In this document: positions 8,756-17,834 of the stretch, piece by piece
How positions within the stretch are numbered: the stretch's first letter is position 1
Layout of the letters: every line of letters starts with the position of its first letter
Assembly (NCBI GenBank): GCA_009777245.1
Contig: WRMF01000002.1
Location: 104,314 to 168,313, forward strand
DNA length: 64,000 nucleotides
Direction: 5' to 3'
Origin: Betaproteobacteria bacterium
GTDB lineage: Bacteria; Pseudomonadota; Gammaproteobacteria; Burkholderiales; Rhodocyclaceae
Notes under the pieces: generated by a model
Database searches by the model: none
What the model was told of the DNA's origin: nothing
Seen by the model: the letters and a program-made list of their open reading frames with translations, nothing else
Made by a program: the position numbers and the translations under genes

Positions 8756-9990
8756 CGCGCGCTCCTGTCGCGGGAAAGGGAAGGCACAGCGCCATCGAAG
8801 CCGGATGCAATAGCGCCGCTGTCCCGTTGCTGCGTTGCCGCGCCGCCGGACTGTGAGACTGAGGCAGGATTCGTCATGCTGCCTGCCGCGCCTGCCTGCA
8901 TCAGCTTGTCAAGCGGCAGGTAAAGCAGATTGCCCTGACCCTGGGCGTCCACAATAACCTTGCTGGTATTTGAGTAAACCTGTTGCATGGTTTCCAGATA
9001 AAGGCGCTGGCGGGTAACTTCCGGTGCTTTTGAGTATTCGGTCAAGATTTGCAGGAACCGGCTGGTATCCCCTTCGGCGTTGGCAATGACTGCTTGTCTG
9101 TAGCCTTCGGCTCGAGGAACGATGTCGCTTGCGTAGGCGCGGCCTTCGTATTCCAGCCGTTCCTTATCCTGTGCGGCCTTCACCGCGTCTTCAAACGCGG
9201 CTTGCACCTGTTCGGGCGGTTGGGCGTCCCGCATATTGACCCTGGAAATTTGCACCCCGGTTCCATAACGGTCGAGAATGGTCTGCATCAGTTTATTGAC
9301 GGCGTCCGCGATTTCCGCCCGCCCTTCATTCAGGACAAAATCAATCTTGTTTTTGCCGACAATTTCGCGCACAGCGGTTTCCGCCGCCTGCTTTACCGCC
9401 TGATCCGGGTCACGGCTCTTGAACAGATAATCGGTCGGGCTTTTCAGCACGTATTGCACGGCAAACTGGATGTCAATGATATTTTCGTCATCGGTGAGCA
9501 TCAATGCCTCTTTGGGAATTTTGTTCACCGTGTTGTTTGCCGTGCTGCTATAGCCGATTTCCACGGTACGCACACCAGCGTGATTTACAATCTCGCGGGA
9601 TTCAAACGGATAAGGAAAATGCCAGCGAAGACCTGGATCGGTTTCCCCGACAAATTTTCCGAAGCGCAGCACAACGCCGCGCTCTGAAGCATCAACGATA
9701 TAAAAGCCGGAGATGAGCCAGGCGCCGACAAGCAGGAAGGCAACTATCACAAAGCCGCGTTTAAGAGCCTGGACATTGATCGGCGGCAGGCCATCGTCGC
9801 CGCCACCGCCGCCAAAATTGCCCGGCGGCGGACGCTGCCCCTGCTTTTTTTTCTTCTCGCCGAACAGTCCGCCCAATTGGCGGTTCAGGTCGTTCCAGAT
9901 TTCTTCAAGGTCGGGCGGACCGTCGGGGCGATTGCCGCCGCCATTTCTCGGCGGACGACCCGCCATAAGCATACCAAACGTTGGAATCAT
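8752..9990 (-). CDS. hflK: HflK, SPFH/prohibitin-family regulator of FtsH
   Basis: A 412-residue partner of HflC. The N-terminus is rich in glycine and proline (PPRNGGGNRPDGPPDL, then PPPGNFGGGGGDDG), as in other HflK proteins, followed by a membrane helix at about 74-95 and the SPFH domain beginning VDASERGVVLRFGKFVGETDPGL. The tail after the coiled coil is a low-complexity stretch rich in Ser, Gly and Ala. It sits behind hflX and overlaps hflC by four bases. Confidence 0.95.
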   Translation of the reverse strand: MIPTFGMLMAGRPPRNGGGNRPDGPPDLEEIWNDLNRQLGGLFGEKKKKQGQRPPPGNFGGGGGDDGLPPINVQALKRGFVIVAFLLVGAWLISGFYIVDASERGVVLRFGKFVGETDPGLRWHFPYPFESREIVNHAGVRTVEIGYSSTANNTVNKIPKEALMLTDDENIIDIQFAVQYVLKSPTDYLFKSRDPDQAVKQAAETAVREIVGKNKIDFVLNEGRAEIADAVNKLMQTILDRYGTGVQISRVNMRDAQPPEQVQAAFEDAVKAAQDKERLEYEGRAYASDIVPRAEGYRQAVIANAEGDTSRFLQILTEYSKAPEVTRQRLYLETMQQVYSNTSKVIVDAQGQGNLLYLPLDKLMQAGAAGSMTNPASVSQSGGAATQQRDSGAIASGFDGAVPSLSRDRSAR

Positions 9991-10015
9991 GAAAGATATT
10001 CCCGGACAGATTGTT

Positions 10016-11176
10016 TCAAAAGATGGTTTTTGCCTCGGATTGCGCGGACGAAACCGTTGCAGCGCGGAGCGCTGTTTTTTCCTGAGCGATTGAAGCCAGA
10101 GCGGAGCGCAACAGCGTCAACCCGGAACCATCGCGCGCGCTCAACTTAACGCGGCGAATTCTACCACATTCATCAAACTCTATCGCCGGGGAAACTCCGG
10201 TCAGGTCAATCTTGTTCCAGACCATAATCTGCGGCGTATCCGCCGCGCCGATTTCGGCAAGCGTCTGTTCGACTTCCGCGATTTGCTCATCGCGGGCGGG
10301 GCTTGCGCTATCAATAACATGCAAAATCAAATCGGCGTCAGCCGTCGCTTCCAGCGTCGCCTGAAATGCTTCCACCAATGGATGAGGCAAATCGCGGATG
10401 AAGCCTACGGTATCGGAGAGCACGATATGGCTCGTCCCGGTCAGCCAAAGTCTGCGCGAAGTGGCTTCCAGGGTTGCAAACAATTGGTCGGCGACATAGA
10501 CATCGGCTCTGGTCAAGGCGTTGAACAGGGTTGATTTGCCCGCGTTGGTGTAGCCAGACAGAGAAACGTTCAACGCTTCGCTTTTTTGCCGCGCCTTGCG
10601 CTGAATGCCGCGCTGGCGGGAAAGGCGTTCCAGCCGTTCCTTCAAGAGCCGCACCCGTTTGTTGAGAAGCCGTCGGTCGGTTTCCAACTGCTTTTCCCCC
10701 GGTCCGCGCAGACCGATACCGCCCTGCTGCCGCTCCAGATGGCTCCAGCCGCGCACTAGGCGGGTCAAGAGGTGTTCCAGTTGCGCCAGCTCCACTTGCA
10801 GCTTGCCTTCCGCGCTTTCCGCGCGCAGGGCGAAGATGTCCAGAATCAGACGGGTGCGATCTACTATCCGGCATTCCAGCAGGCGTTCCAGATTGCGTTC
10901 CTGAGCTGGGGATAGCGAGTGGTTGAAAATAACGAGATCGGCGCGGCAGGCTTTGCAGACGGCTGCGATTTCTTCCGTCTTGCCCTTTCCCGCAAAAGTT
11001 CGCGGATCTGGACTATGCCGCCTGCCGGTAATTTCGGCGGCTACAATGCCGCCTGCCGATTCAGTCAGCAGGCGCAATTCTTCCAGGCGTTCCGCAAGGT
11101 CAGGCTCGCCAAAATCGAGTTGAACCAGAACCGCGCGCTCGCCGCCGGAAGGCTCCCTGCCTGAAAAATCAAACAT
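10016..11176 (-). CDS. hflX: Ribosome-splitting GTPase HflX
   Basis: A 386-residue GTPase that binds the large ribosomal subunit and rescues or splits stalled ribosomes. The HflX-specific N-terminal domain is followed by the glycine-rich GGIGLRGPGEKQLETDRR linker and the G domain: GYTNAGKSTLFNAL (P-loop), DTVGFIRDLPHPLV (G3) and WNKIDL (G4). It lies between hfq and hflK as in other proteobacteria. No strong ribosome-binding site is seen before the ATG at 11176; coupling to hfq transcription is likely. Confidence 0.95.
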   Translation of the reverse strand: MFDFSGREPSGGERAVLVQLDFGEPDLAERLEELRLLTESAGGIVAAEITGRRHSPDPRTFAGKGKTEEIAAVCKACRADLVIFNHSLSPAQERNLERLLECRIVDRTRLILDIFALRAESAEGKLQVELAQLEHLLTRLVRGWSHLERQQGGIGLRGPGEKQLETDRRLLNKRVRLLKERLERLSRQRGIQRKARQKSEALNVSLSGYTNAGKSTLFNALTRADVYVADQLFATLEATSRRLWLTGTSHIVLSDTVGFIRDLPHPLVEAFQATLEATADADLILHVIDSASPARDEQIAEVEQTLAEIGAADTPQIMVWNKIDLTGVSPAIEFDECGRIRRVKLSARDGSGLTLLRSALASIAQEKTALRAATVSSAQSEAKTIF

Positions 11177-11196
11177 GGGCGGGCTGCGGTTTTATG

Positions 11197-11442
11197 CTAA
11201 ACGTCGTCCGCGCTCTCGTAATCCTGCCCCAGCGTCACAGGTCTGGCAGGCACGATGGTGGAAATGGCATGTTTGTACACCAGCTGGGTAACTGCGTTTT
11301 TAAGCAGCACGACATATTGGTCAAAAGATTCGACTTGTCCTTGCAGCTTGATGCCGTTTACCAGATAGATGGAAACCGGCACATGCTCCCGGCGCAAGAC
11401 GTTTAGGAATGGGTCTTGCAGTGTTTGTCCCTTGTTGCTCAT
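11197..11442 (-). CDS. hfq: RNA chaperone Hfq
   Basis: An 81-residue Sm-like protein that pairs small RNAs with mRNAs. I placed the start at 11442 ([14 protein letters not shown]), which has CTGGAG upstream; a longer open frame to 11541 adds residues unlike the family. The Sm1 region [27 protein letters not shown] and Sm2 [12 protein letters not shown] are intact, including the Y-K-H motif. The C-terminal tail is short. It heads the hfq-hflX-hflKC-hisZ-purA run. Confidence 0.97.
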   Translation of the reverse strand: MSNKGQTLQDPFLNVLRREHVPVSIYLVNGIKLQGQVESFDQYVVLLKNAVTQLVYKHAISTIVPARPVTLGQDYESADDV

Positions 11443-11553
11443 ATGAAAACTCCAGGTCGTTATTATTGCGGAAAAATACAAAAACGTGAGAGGCGCATAT
11501 TCTAAGCTGATTTTTTGCATAAACGCCAGCGGATGTTGCATATTATACTGACG

Positions 11554-11898
11554 TCATCGAATTTTATTCGCGTTTGCATCCTCGTTTTTGGGCGGCAGGC
11601 GTAAATCGGGCGGCGGCAATCCCGCTTCGCCGTGTTCTATCCTGTAGAGCCAGGCCAAGAGCTCGGCAACGGCAAGATAAAGCTGGCTGGGAATGTGCTC
11701 GTCAATGTCGACTTGAACGAGAAGAGAGAGAAGTTCCGGCGATTCGTGCACATAAACGCCGTGCTCCTTGGCGCGGGATATGATTTCCTCGGCGATCAGT
11801 CCGCGCCCTTTGGCAACAACGCGCGGCGCGCTGTCGCTCTGGCGATAGGCAAGCGCGACCGCTTCAAGCTGGCGCGCCTGTGTCTTTGCGTCGGACAT
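11554..11898 (-). CDS. FhlB-like cytoplasmic homologue of the FlhB C-terminal domain
   Basis: A 114-residue protein matching only the cytosolic part of the flagellar export switch FlhB. The core reads AVALAYRQSDSAPRVVAKGRGLIAEEI, then HGVYVHESPELLSLLVQVDIDEHIP and LYLAVAELLAWLYRIE. The self-cleaving NPTH loop of FlhB is replaced by SAPRVVAKG, so no autocleavage is expected. I chose the ATG at 11898 because family members begin just before this; a TTG at 11943 is possible. It overlaps the 3' end of fliK by 35 bases, so it probably works with FliK in hook-length or export switching. Confidence 0.82.
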   Translation of the reverse strand: MSDAKTQARQLEAVALAYRQSDSAPRVVAKGRGLIAEEIISRAKEHGVYVHESPELLSLLVQVDIDEHIPSQLYLAVAELLAWLYRIEHGEAGLPPPDLRLPPKNEDANANKIR

Positions 11899-13186
11899 GA
11901 CGGTGAATTTCGACGAATTCCAGAGAAAGCCCGGAAGTTTCAAAACGCCGCCGTAATTCTGCGTTTGCGGCGATCAGGCGGGCGCGGGCAACATCATTTT
12001 CAGTACGCAGGATAATCTGAATATCCCTGCCGCCGGAAAGCCTCAAGGTCGCTTCCAGCGCGCCCAGGCTCGGTAATTTCATATGCAGGCGTGTTGTCCA
12101 GTTGGCTGCCGTGTTTTCTTCCCGCTGCCGTTGTTCGCTGTCTTCCTCGATGATTTCCCAGTCCATCGTCTGCCCCGGCCATATCTGCCCCTGCCAGACA
12201 TAGGTGTTGGTCGCCAGGGCTTCAAGTTGTTGACGAACCACCGGAGCCAAATCAGGGGCGATTGCCTGTCCCATTCCGACCCTTACTGCGCCGCTCTCCG
12301 GCATGGCTGCGGAAGAAGGCATAGCAGCAGGCGTAGCGGATGGATTTTGCGGAGCAGTCTGCGGGGCAGTAGCGGCTGATTGGGCGGGATTGGCAGCGGA
12401 TGGGGCGGGAGCAGTAGATGGAGCGGCGGCATGGACAGCGCCAGGGCGGGCAAGGAGAGTTGCCTGTAACCCTGGCTGCGCCGGACTTTGCGGCTGGGGG
12501 GTTGCGCCTAATCTTGCCGCGCCTGTGGATTCGCCGCCCGCCGCTAATGTATGGGCGACGGGGGAGAGTCTGCCTTGCGGCTCGAAAAGCAGGGCGGCCA
12601 GGGTAATTCGCCCCTGCGTCCAGCGCACCTGATGCGATTCATAAAACATGCCGCTTCTGACCAGCGCCGTTCTAAGCGCCGAGGCGATGTCGGCGGTCTT
12701 GGCCGGAAGTTTCTCGAAAATCGGTTGCGCGTTGTTGAGAGGGACGGGTTGCGGACGTTTGCCCCCTTCCTTGTCTATTCCGGCAAGGAGACTCGCTATC
12801 AGCTTGCCTGTCGGCGTCAGGCGAATGGCGGTAGAAGCGTTTGGATCGGCTCTGCCGCTTTCCTTTCCCGCGCTTCCTTCGCCGCTACCACGGGCGACAA
12901 CGGCAAGCATTGTTTTTCCGTTTTTTTCGACGGTCTCCAGTTCCAGCGAATCCCCTGCCTTGGCCGCGAAAGGAAGCGCAAGAGTGAGATTGTGTCCGGC
13001 GACATTGGCTCGGTATGTGCCATCGGACAGTTGCGCCTGAATAGTCGCCACGAACCGTTGTCCCGGCGTTAAGTCGCGCAATACATCGCTGATTCTGGGG
13101 ACAGGGCCGACCGGCAAAGGCTTGCCGGTCAAATCTCCGATGAGTTTCAACTGGAGAGAGGCGATTTCAGCGGGAATTACAGCCAT
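11864..13186 (-). CDS. fliK: Flagellar hook-length control protein FliK
   Basis: A 440-residue protein. The N-terminal 130 residues include a small globular part (LRDLTPGQRFVATIQAQLSDGTYRANVAGHNL). The middle (about 220-300) is a low-complexity linker of Ala, Pro, Ser and Gln, and the C-terminal hook-length domain contains WTTRLHMKLPSLGALEATLRLSGGRDIQIIL and a tail rich in basic residues. This layout is that of FliK, a secreted ruler that triggers the change of export specificity. The start at 13186 is preceded by GAGGG. Neighbours fliS, fliT-like and fhlB-like support the role. Confidence 0.85.
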   Translation of the reverse strand: MAVIPAEIASLQLKLIGDLTGKPLPVGPVPRISDVLRDLTPGQRFVATIQAQLSDGTYRANVAGHNLTLALPFAAKAGDSLELETVEKNGKTMLAVVARGSGEGSAGKESGRADPNASTAIRLTPTGKLIASLLAGIDKEGGKRPQPVPLNNAQPIFEKLPAKTADIASALRTALVRSGMFYESHQVRWTQGRITLAALLFEPQGRLSPVAHTLAAGGESTGAARLGATPQPQSPAQPGLQATLLARPGAVHAAAPSTAPAPSAANPAQSAATAPQTAPQNPSATPAAMPSSAAMPESGAVRVGMGQAIAPDLAPVVRQQLEALATNTYVWQGQIWPGQTMDWEIIEEDSEQRQREENTAANWTTRLHMKLPSLGALEATLRLSGGRDIQIILRTENDVARARLIAANAELRRRFETSGLSLEFVEIHRHVRRKDTGAPA

Positions 13187-13194
13187 GCCGCCCT

Positions 13195-13470
13195 CTATGC
13201 AGTTGTTTTGTCAGCGCCGCCGAAGGCTTTCAACAAGGTGGCAATATCTTTGTGCAGGGGAATGGCGCGCTCCGAGATGGCATCAAGATGGGCATTGGCT
13301 CGTTCGAGCGAAGCGATATCGGCGGCAGTGGCTTTGGGGATATGCCCGCTCTGAATTTGCGAATGCAGATGATCGAACGCTTCGGCTGCGCCCGCCCAGT
13401 CTCCTGCTTCCGCAAGGCGGCGGATTTCGGCAAGGACGAATTCGAGCGTTTCAAAAGGCGTGCGGCTCAT
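13195..13470 (-). CDS. FliT-like flagellar protein
   Basis: A 91-residue, mostly helical protein (MSRTPFETLEFVLAEIRRLAEAGDWAGAAEAF...) placed between fliS and fliK, where a FliT-type chaperone for the filament cap usually lies. Sequence similarity within this family is weak, so the call depends on size, helical character and position. It overlaps fliS by four bases. Confidence 0.6.
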   Translation of the reverse strand: MSRTPFETLEFVLAEIRRLAEAGDWAGAAEAFDHLHSQIQSGHIPKATAADIASLERANAHLDAISERAIPLHKDIATLLKAFGGADKTTA

Positions 13471-13880
13471 GGCGCGTCCTGCTGCTGCTTGTCCGGGTCA
13501 ATTTGCTGCCAGGCGTTGTGAATTTCTTCCAGGAGATGCAGCACTTCATCCAGAGTGGGGATGTCGTTTTTCATGTTTGCCCAGAGAAGGCGGGAGACCA
13601 TATAGTCGTAGAGCGCGGCCAAGCGCTCGGCCAGCTCTCCGCCGGCCTGAACATCCAGACTGACTTTCAGGCCATTGGCGATAATATCAATGGCTTTGGA
13701 AATATGGTTGCCGCGCTCGGCGGTGTTGCCTTTTTCGGCGTGCAGCTTCGCCACGGCAATGGCGCTGTGCGCTCCTTCAAAAAGGAGAATGATGAGACGA
13801 TGCGGACTGGCGGTGCGAATGTCGGACTCGCGCTCCAGAGTGGCGTAGGTACTGGCGGGGTTCTGGCGATTACTGAACAT
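13467..13880 (-). CDS. fliS: Flagellin-specific export chaperone FliS
   Basis: A 137-residue helical protein that holds flagellin unfolded before export. Typical motifs are the Y-x-x-x-E start (STYATLERESDIRTASPHRLIILLFEGA), then RGNHISKAIDIIANGLKVSLD with the conserved leucine-rich helix, and LAALYDYMVSRLLWANMKND. The gene is first in the visible fliS-fliT-fliK-fhlB-like unit; the flagellin and cap genes are not in the window. Confidence 0.93.
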   Translation of the reverse strand: MFSNRQNPASTYATLERESDIRTASPHRLIILLFEGAHSAIAVAKLHAEKGNTAERGNHISKAIDIIANGLKVSLDVQAGGELAERLAALYDYMVSRLLWANMKNDIPTLDEVLHLLEEIHNAWQQIDPDKQQQDAP

Positions 13881-13988
13881 GGAAACAGATACTCCAAAAA
13901 TTGATGGTTTCTAACCCTGTTCTCAAGCGTAGCGAAAGTCAAGCCAGACAAAAAGCGTGGGAAGACAGCTTTCCGCTTCTTTCAGACT

Positions 13989-14017
13989 TTGACTTTCCAT
14001 AGCGCACACTATATCAT
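13989..14017 (+). promoter_or_regulatory. Sigma70-like promoter for the yceD-rpmF-plsX-fab cluster
   Basis: TTGACT at 13989-13994, a 17-base spacer, and TATCAT at 14012-14017. The predicted start of transcription falls within a few bases of the ATG at 14027, so the first message would be almost leaderless; no Shine-Dalgarno motif is seen there. The divergent gap to fliS is only 146 bases. Confidence 0.55.
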
Positions 14018-14026
14018 TCATTTTCT

Positions 14027-14578
14027 ATGTCACAAAGAAATCAATCGTCCTCTTCCTCATGGACGGCAGATGTTCCCATGGATCTGTGGCGTTTTGCCCG
14101 TGAAGGCGGTTGTCTGGAAGGCTCCATTCCCTTGTCTGCGTTTCTGCGTCTTGAAGACAGTCTTTTGCATACGGAAGGCGAAATTTTTTTCCGCGCGCAG
14201 GGCGAAATTACAGGGATGCAGAGTTCGGGCAAACAGGCGCGGCTCTCCGTTTCGGTGTCCGGGGAATTGCCGCTGGTTTGTCAGCGATGCCTTTCTCTCG
14301 TTTGCGTAACACTGAGAATAGAGAGCCGACTGGCGCTGGTTGACGAAAAAAACGCCTTGGCCAAGGAGGAGATGGAAGACGAAACGCTTGATTTTCTGCC
14401 GGTTGCTCATGGCAAGGAAGGTCATCGTTCGCTCGAGGAACTGGTTGAGGACGAAATTTTATTGGCGTTGCCGTCAGCGCCACGGCATGATGAATGCGCT
14501 CTGCCGGGCGCGAAGGAAATGGAAGCGCCGCATCCTTTTGCGGCGCTGGCGGCTTGCAAAGGCCGTTTTACAGATTGA
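14027..14578 (+). CDS. yceD: YceD/DUF177 family protein (23S rRNA accumulation protein)
   Basis: A 183-residue protein of the DUF177 family, which in bacteria and chloroplasts aids 23S rRNA accumulation. The conserved CxxC motif is visible in LPLVCQRCLSLV, and the C-terminal part has the usual acidic EDEILLALPSAPRHDEC followed by NPFAAL-like PFAALAACK. It precedes rpmF, the standard arrangement. The serine-rich N-terminus (QSSSSSW) is unremarkable. Confidence 0.88.
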   Translation: MSQRNQSSSSSWTADVPMDLWRFAREGGCLEGSIPLSAFLRLEDSLLHTEGEIFFRAQGEITGMQSSGKQARLSVSVSGELPLVCQRCLSLVCVTLRIESRLALVDEKNALAKEEMEDETLDFLPVAHGKEGHRSLEELVEDEILLALPSAPRHDECALPGAKEMEAPHPFAALAACKGRFTD

Positions 14579-14599
14579 TTTTGTTTCAGGAGTATTGAA

Positions 14600-14779
14600 A
14601 TGGCTGTTCAACAAAACAAGAAATCGCCGTCCAGGCGCGGTATGCGCCGCGCCCACGATTCTTTGGGCAATCCGACGCTCGCTGTGGATAAAACAAGCGG
14701 CGAGACGCATTTGCGACATCACATTTCGCCTTCCGGTTTCTATCGGGGGCGGAAAGTCGCTGTCGGCAAGGGCGAATGA
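14600..14779 (+). CDS. rpmF: 50S ribosomal protein L32
   Basis: A 59-residue protein beginning [20 protein letters not shown] and ending KVAVGKGE, with the basic N-terminus and [16 protein letters not shown] of proteobacterial L32. It lacks the four cysteines of the zinc-binding form. The ATG at 14600 follows CAGGAG. It lies between yceD and plsX. Confidence 0.97.
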   Translation: MAVQQNKKSPSRRGMRRAHDSLGNPTLAVDKTSGETHLRHHISPSGFYRGRKVAVGKGE

Positions 14780-14856
14780 GCGTTTTTGCGCTTTTGACGT
14801 TGAATTTACGCATGGGCGTAACGTCCATGAGCTGTCGGCCTTGTCATTCTTTTTAA

Positions 14857-15891
14857 ATGTCGCATACCATCGCCATTGATTGCATGGGCGGGGATCACGG
14901 CCCCTCCATAACCGTTCCTGCTGCTTTCGCTTTTTTGCGTAAGCACCGGAAAGCCAGGGTTATTCTGGTCGGCCAAGAAGAGAAGATAAAGCCTTTTCTT
15001 GCGACAAGCGCCGATTGTTCCGGTCGCTATGAGATCGTTCACGCGGAAGATGTGGTGGCAATGGACGAATCCCCTACGCTTGCGCTGAAGAACAAGAAAA
15101 AATCCTCCATGCGGCTGGCGCTCAATCTGGTCAAGAGCGGACAGGCGGATGCCTCAATTTCTGCGGGCAATACTGGCGCGTTGATGGCGATGTCCCGCTT
15201 CGTCCTGAAGATGTTGCCGGGTATTGACCGTCCCGCCTTGTGTCCGGTCATGCCGACCGCAAACGGTCATGTCTACATGCTTGATCTGGGTGCAAATGTT
15301 GATTGCAACGCAGAACACCTGCTCCAATTCGGCATCATGGGCGCAATGCTGGCGTCGTCCCTGGATCACAATGAGCGCCCAAGGGTCGGACTACTCAATA
15401 TCGGCGCGGAAGACAACAAGGGAAATGAAGTGGTCAGGGGAGCAGGGATTCTCTTGAAGGCTTCCGGTCTCAACTTCGTCGGGAATGTGGAAGGGGATGG
15501 CATTTATCGGGGCGAGGCCGATGTTATTGTATGCGACGGTTTTGTCGGCAATGTCGCCCTGAAGGCTTCGGAAGGTCTGGCGCGCATGTTGGGAGAAGCC
15601 TTGAAGCAGGAATTTTCCCGTTCCCTGTTCTCCCGCCTGCTTGCGCTTATTGCCTTGCCGGTGTTGAGGCGTTTCAAGGCGAACCATGACCCGCGTCGTT
15701 ACAATGGCGCAAGCCTTTTGGGGCTTAGAGGACTTAGCATGAAGAGCCACGGCTCGGCGGACGCGATAGCCTTTGCCCATGCCCTTGCCAGGGCATATGA
15801 GGCTGCCAGCAATAAGGCGGTTGAGCGCATCGGCGCCAAATTGGCGGAATCGCGCAAGCAGCAGGAACCATACGAACCGGAGAGCGAATGA
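14857..15891 (+). CDS. plsX: Phosphate acyltransferase PlsX
   Basis: Converts acyl-ACP and phosphate to acyl-phosphate, the first step of phosphatidic acid synthesis through PlsY. The 344-residue chain has the family opening [19 protein letters not shown], then [27 protein letters not shown] and [17 protein letters not shown]. The stop overlaps fabH by four bases. About 80 bases separate it from rpmF. Confidence 0.96.
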   Translation: MSHTIAIDCMGGDHGPSITVPAAFAFLRKHRKARVILVGQEEKIKPFLATSADCSGRYEIVHAEDVVAMDESPTLALKNKKKSSMRLALNLVKSGQADASISAGNTGALMAMSRFVLKMLPGIDRPALCPVMPTANGHVYMLDLGANVDCNAEHLLQFGIMGAMLASSLDHNERPRVGLLNIGAEDNKGNEVVRGAGILLKASGLNFVGNVEGDGIYRGEADVIVCDGFVGNVALKASEGLARMLGEALKQEFSRSLFSRLLALIALPVLRRFKANHDPRRYNGASLLGLRGLSMKSHGSADAIAFAHALARAYEAASNKAVERIGAKLAESRKQQEPYEPESE

Positions 15892-16868
15892 ATAACGGTA
15901 AAAGTCCCGTCTATGCGCGGGTAACCGGCACAGGAGGTTATTTGCCCGGTTATCCGGTCAGCAACTTTGACCTTGTAGCTCGCGGCATTGATACCAGTGA
16001 TGAATGGATCGTTGAGCGAACCGGCATTTGTTCCCGTCACTTTGCCGCAGAGGGCGAGACTTCCGGGGTGATGGCGAAAATTGCCGCCGAGCGGGCGTTG
16101 GCGATGGCAGAGCTTGATCCCGCCCTTTTGGATTTGATTATCGTTGCCACTTCCACGCCGGATTTCGTGTTTCCAAGCACGGCCTGCCTTCTGCAAGGCG
16201 CATTGGGCAACCACGGCGCGACTGCTTTTGACGTGCAGGCCGTGTGCAGCGGATTTGTTTATGCTTTTGCCGTTGCCGATAAATTCATGCGTTCCGGCAC
16301 GCACAAGAAGGCGCTCGTGGTAGGTTCGGACGCTTTTTCCAATATTCTCGACTGGCAGGATCGGGGAACCTGCGTTCTCTTTGGCGACGGCGCGGGCGCG
16401 GTAGTTCTTGAAGCTGCGGAGGCTCCCGGCGTTTTATCTTCCGTCCTTCGCGCGGACGGCTCTCAGTCTGGCATTCTTTCCGTTCCCGGTCAGGTTCGTT
16501 GCGGCAAGGTCTGGGGTGATCCTTTCCTGCGTATGGAAGGACAGGCGGTTTTCAGGAATGCCGTGCGGGTGCTTGCTTCTGTGGCGGAAGAATGTTGTCA
16601 GGCGGCGGGCATCAAGAGCCATGAAATTGACTGGCTGATTCCGCATCAGGCGAATATCCGCATCATTGACGCGACCAGTCGCAAAATGGGATTGGCGCGT
16701 GAGAAGGTAATCATTACTGTGGATCGGCACGGCAACACCTCTGCCGCTTCCGTGCCGCTCGCGCTTGACGAGGCGGTGCGGGACGGGCGAATCGAAAGAG
16801 GGCAGCGCGTGCTGGCGGAAGGCGTCGGCGGCGGGTTTACCTGGGGCGCGGTTTTGTTTGAATTTTAG
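15888..16868 (+). CDS. fabH: 3-oxoacyl-ACP synthase III (FabH)
   Basis: Starts fatty acid synthesis by condensing acetyl-CoA with malonyl-ACP. The 326-residue protein has the catalytic cysteine in [11 protein letters not shown], the histidine in [11 protein letters not shown] and the asparagine in [16 protein letters not shown], all intact. The C-terminus [13 protein letters not shown] is typical. It overlaps plsX and precedes fabD by 16 bases. Confidence 0.96.
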   Translation: MNNGKSPVYARVTGTGGYLPGYPVSNFDLVARGIDTSDEWIVERTGICSRHFAAEGETSGVMAKIAAERALAMAELDPALLDLIIVATSTPDFVFPSTACLLQGALGNHGATAFDVQAVCSGFVYAFAVADKFMRSGTHKKALVVGSDAFSNILDWQDRGTCVLFGDGAGAVVLEAAEAPGVLSSVLRADGSQSGILSVPGQVRCGKVWGDPFLRMEGQAVFRNAVRVLASVAEECCQAAGIKSHEIDWLIPHQANIRIIDATSRKMGLAREKVIITVDRHGNTSAASVPLALDEAVRDGRIERGQRVLAEGVGGGFTWGAVLFEF

Positions 16869-16884
16869 GAAAGAGACTTAAACA

Positions 16885-17829
16885 ATGTCATTCGCTTTTG
16901 TTTTTCCGGGGCAAGGCTCGCAATCGGTCGGAATGATGTCCGCCTATACCGCGAACGAAAAAGACGCCGCTGTCGTGCGGGGGGTGTTTTCCGAAGCGTC
17001 GGACGCTTTGGGCGAAGACCTCTGGCGGATGGTGGAGTCGGGCGACGCTGAAACTCTGGCTATGACTGTCAATACGCAGCCTGTAATGTTGACAGCCGGG
17101 GTGGCGGTCTGGCGGCTTTGGCAGGCAAAGGGCGGAAAAAAACCGTTCTGCCTTGCCGGACACAGTCTGGGGGAGTATTCGGCGCTGGTTGCCGCCGGGG
17201 CGCTCTCGTTCGCGGATGCCGTGTCGCTTGTTCGCCTGCGCGCCGCCGCGATGCAGGAAGCCGTGCCGCTTGGCTCGGGAAGCATGGCTGCGATCATGGG
17301 TCTGGACGATGAAGCCGTTTTCGCTGCCTGCGCTGCCGCAGGCATTGAGGCGGGCGGCGTTGCGGAAGCGGTCAATTTCAACGCCGTCGGGCAGACGGTG
17401 ATTGCCGGACATAAGGCTGCCGTTGAGCGGGCGATGGAATTGTGCAAGGAAAAAGGCGCAAAACGCGCAGCCGCGTTGCCGGTTTCCGCCCCCTTTCATT
17501 CTTCCCTGATGCGACCGGCGGCGGAGAAGCTCGCCGTCGCGCTGGAAAAAATCGAATTTCGCCACCCTAACATTCCCGTTATCAATAACGTGGATGTCGC
17601 GTTGGAATTTGAACCGGAGAAAATCCGCGACGCCTTGGCGCGGCAAGCCTGTCTCCCGGTGCAATGGGTGAAAATCATCCGCCTGATGGCTGCCAACGGG
17701 GCAAATCAGGTTGTTGAATGCGGCCCCGGCAAGGTGCTTGCCGGACTTGCCAAGCGTTGCGCCGAAGGCGTTACCGGCATTCCCCTGGCGGATGCCGCCG
17801 CCCTGGAAGCGAATCTCAATCTGGAGTAA
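16885..17829 (+). CDS. fabD: Malonyl-CoA-ACP transacylase (FabD)
   Basis: Loads malonyl groups onto acyl carrier protein. The 314-residue protein begins FAFVFPGQGSQSVGMM, has the nucleophile in GHSLGEYSALVAAGAL, and the C-terminal catalytic histidine in VSAPFHSSLMRPAAEKL. The ATG at 16885 follows AGGAAAGAG. It lies between fabH and fabG as usual. Confidence 0.96.
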   Translation: MSFAFVFPGQGSQSVGMMSAYTANEKDAAVVRGVFSEASDALGEDLWRMVESGDAETLAMTVNTQPVMLTAGVAVWRLWQAKGGKKPFCLAGHSLGEYSALVAAGALSFADAVSLVRLRAAAMQEAVPLGSGSMAAIMGLDDEAVFAACAAAGIEAGGVAEAVNFNAVGQTVIAGHKAAVERAMELCKEKGAKRAAALPVSAPFHSSLMRPAAEKLAVALEKIEFRHPNIPVINNVDVALEFEPEKIRDALARQACLPVQWVKIIRLMAANGANQVVECGPGKVLAGLAKRCAEGVTGIPLADAAALEANLNLE

Positions 17830-17834
17830 GACTT

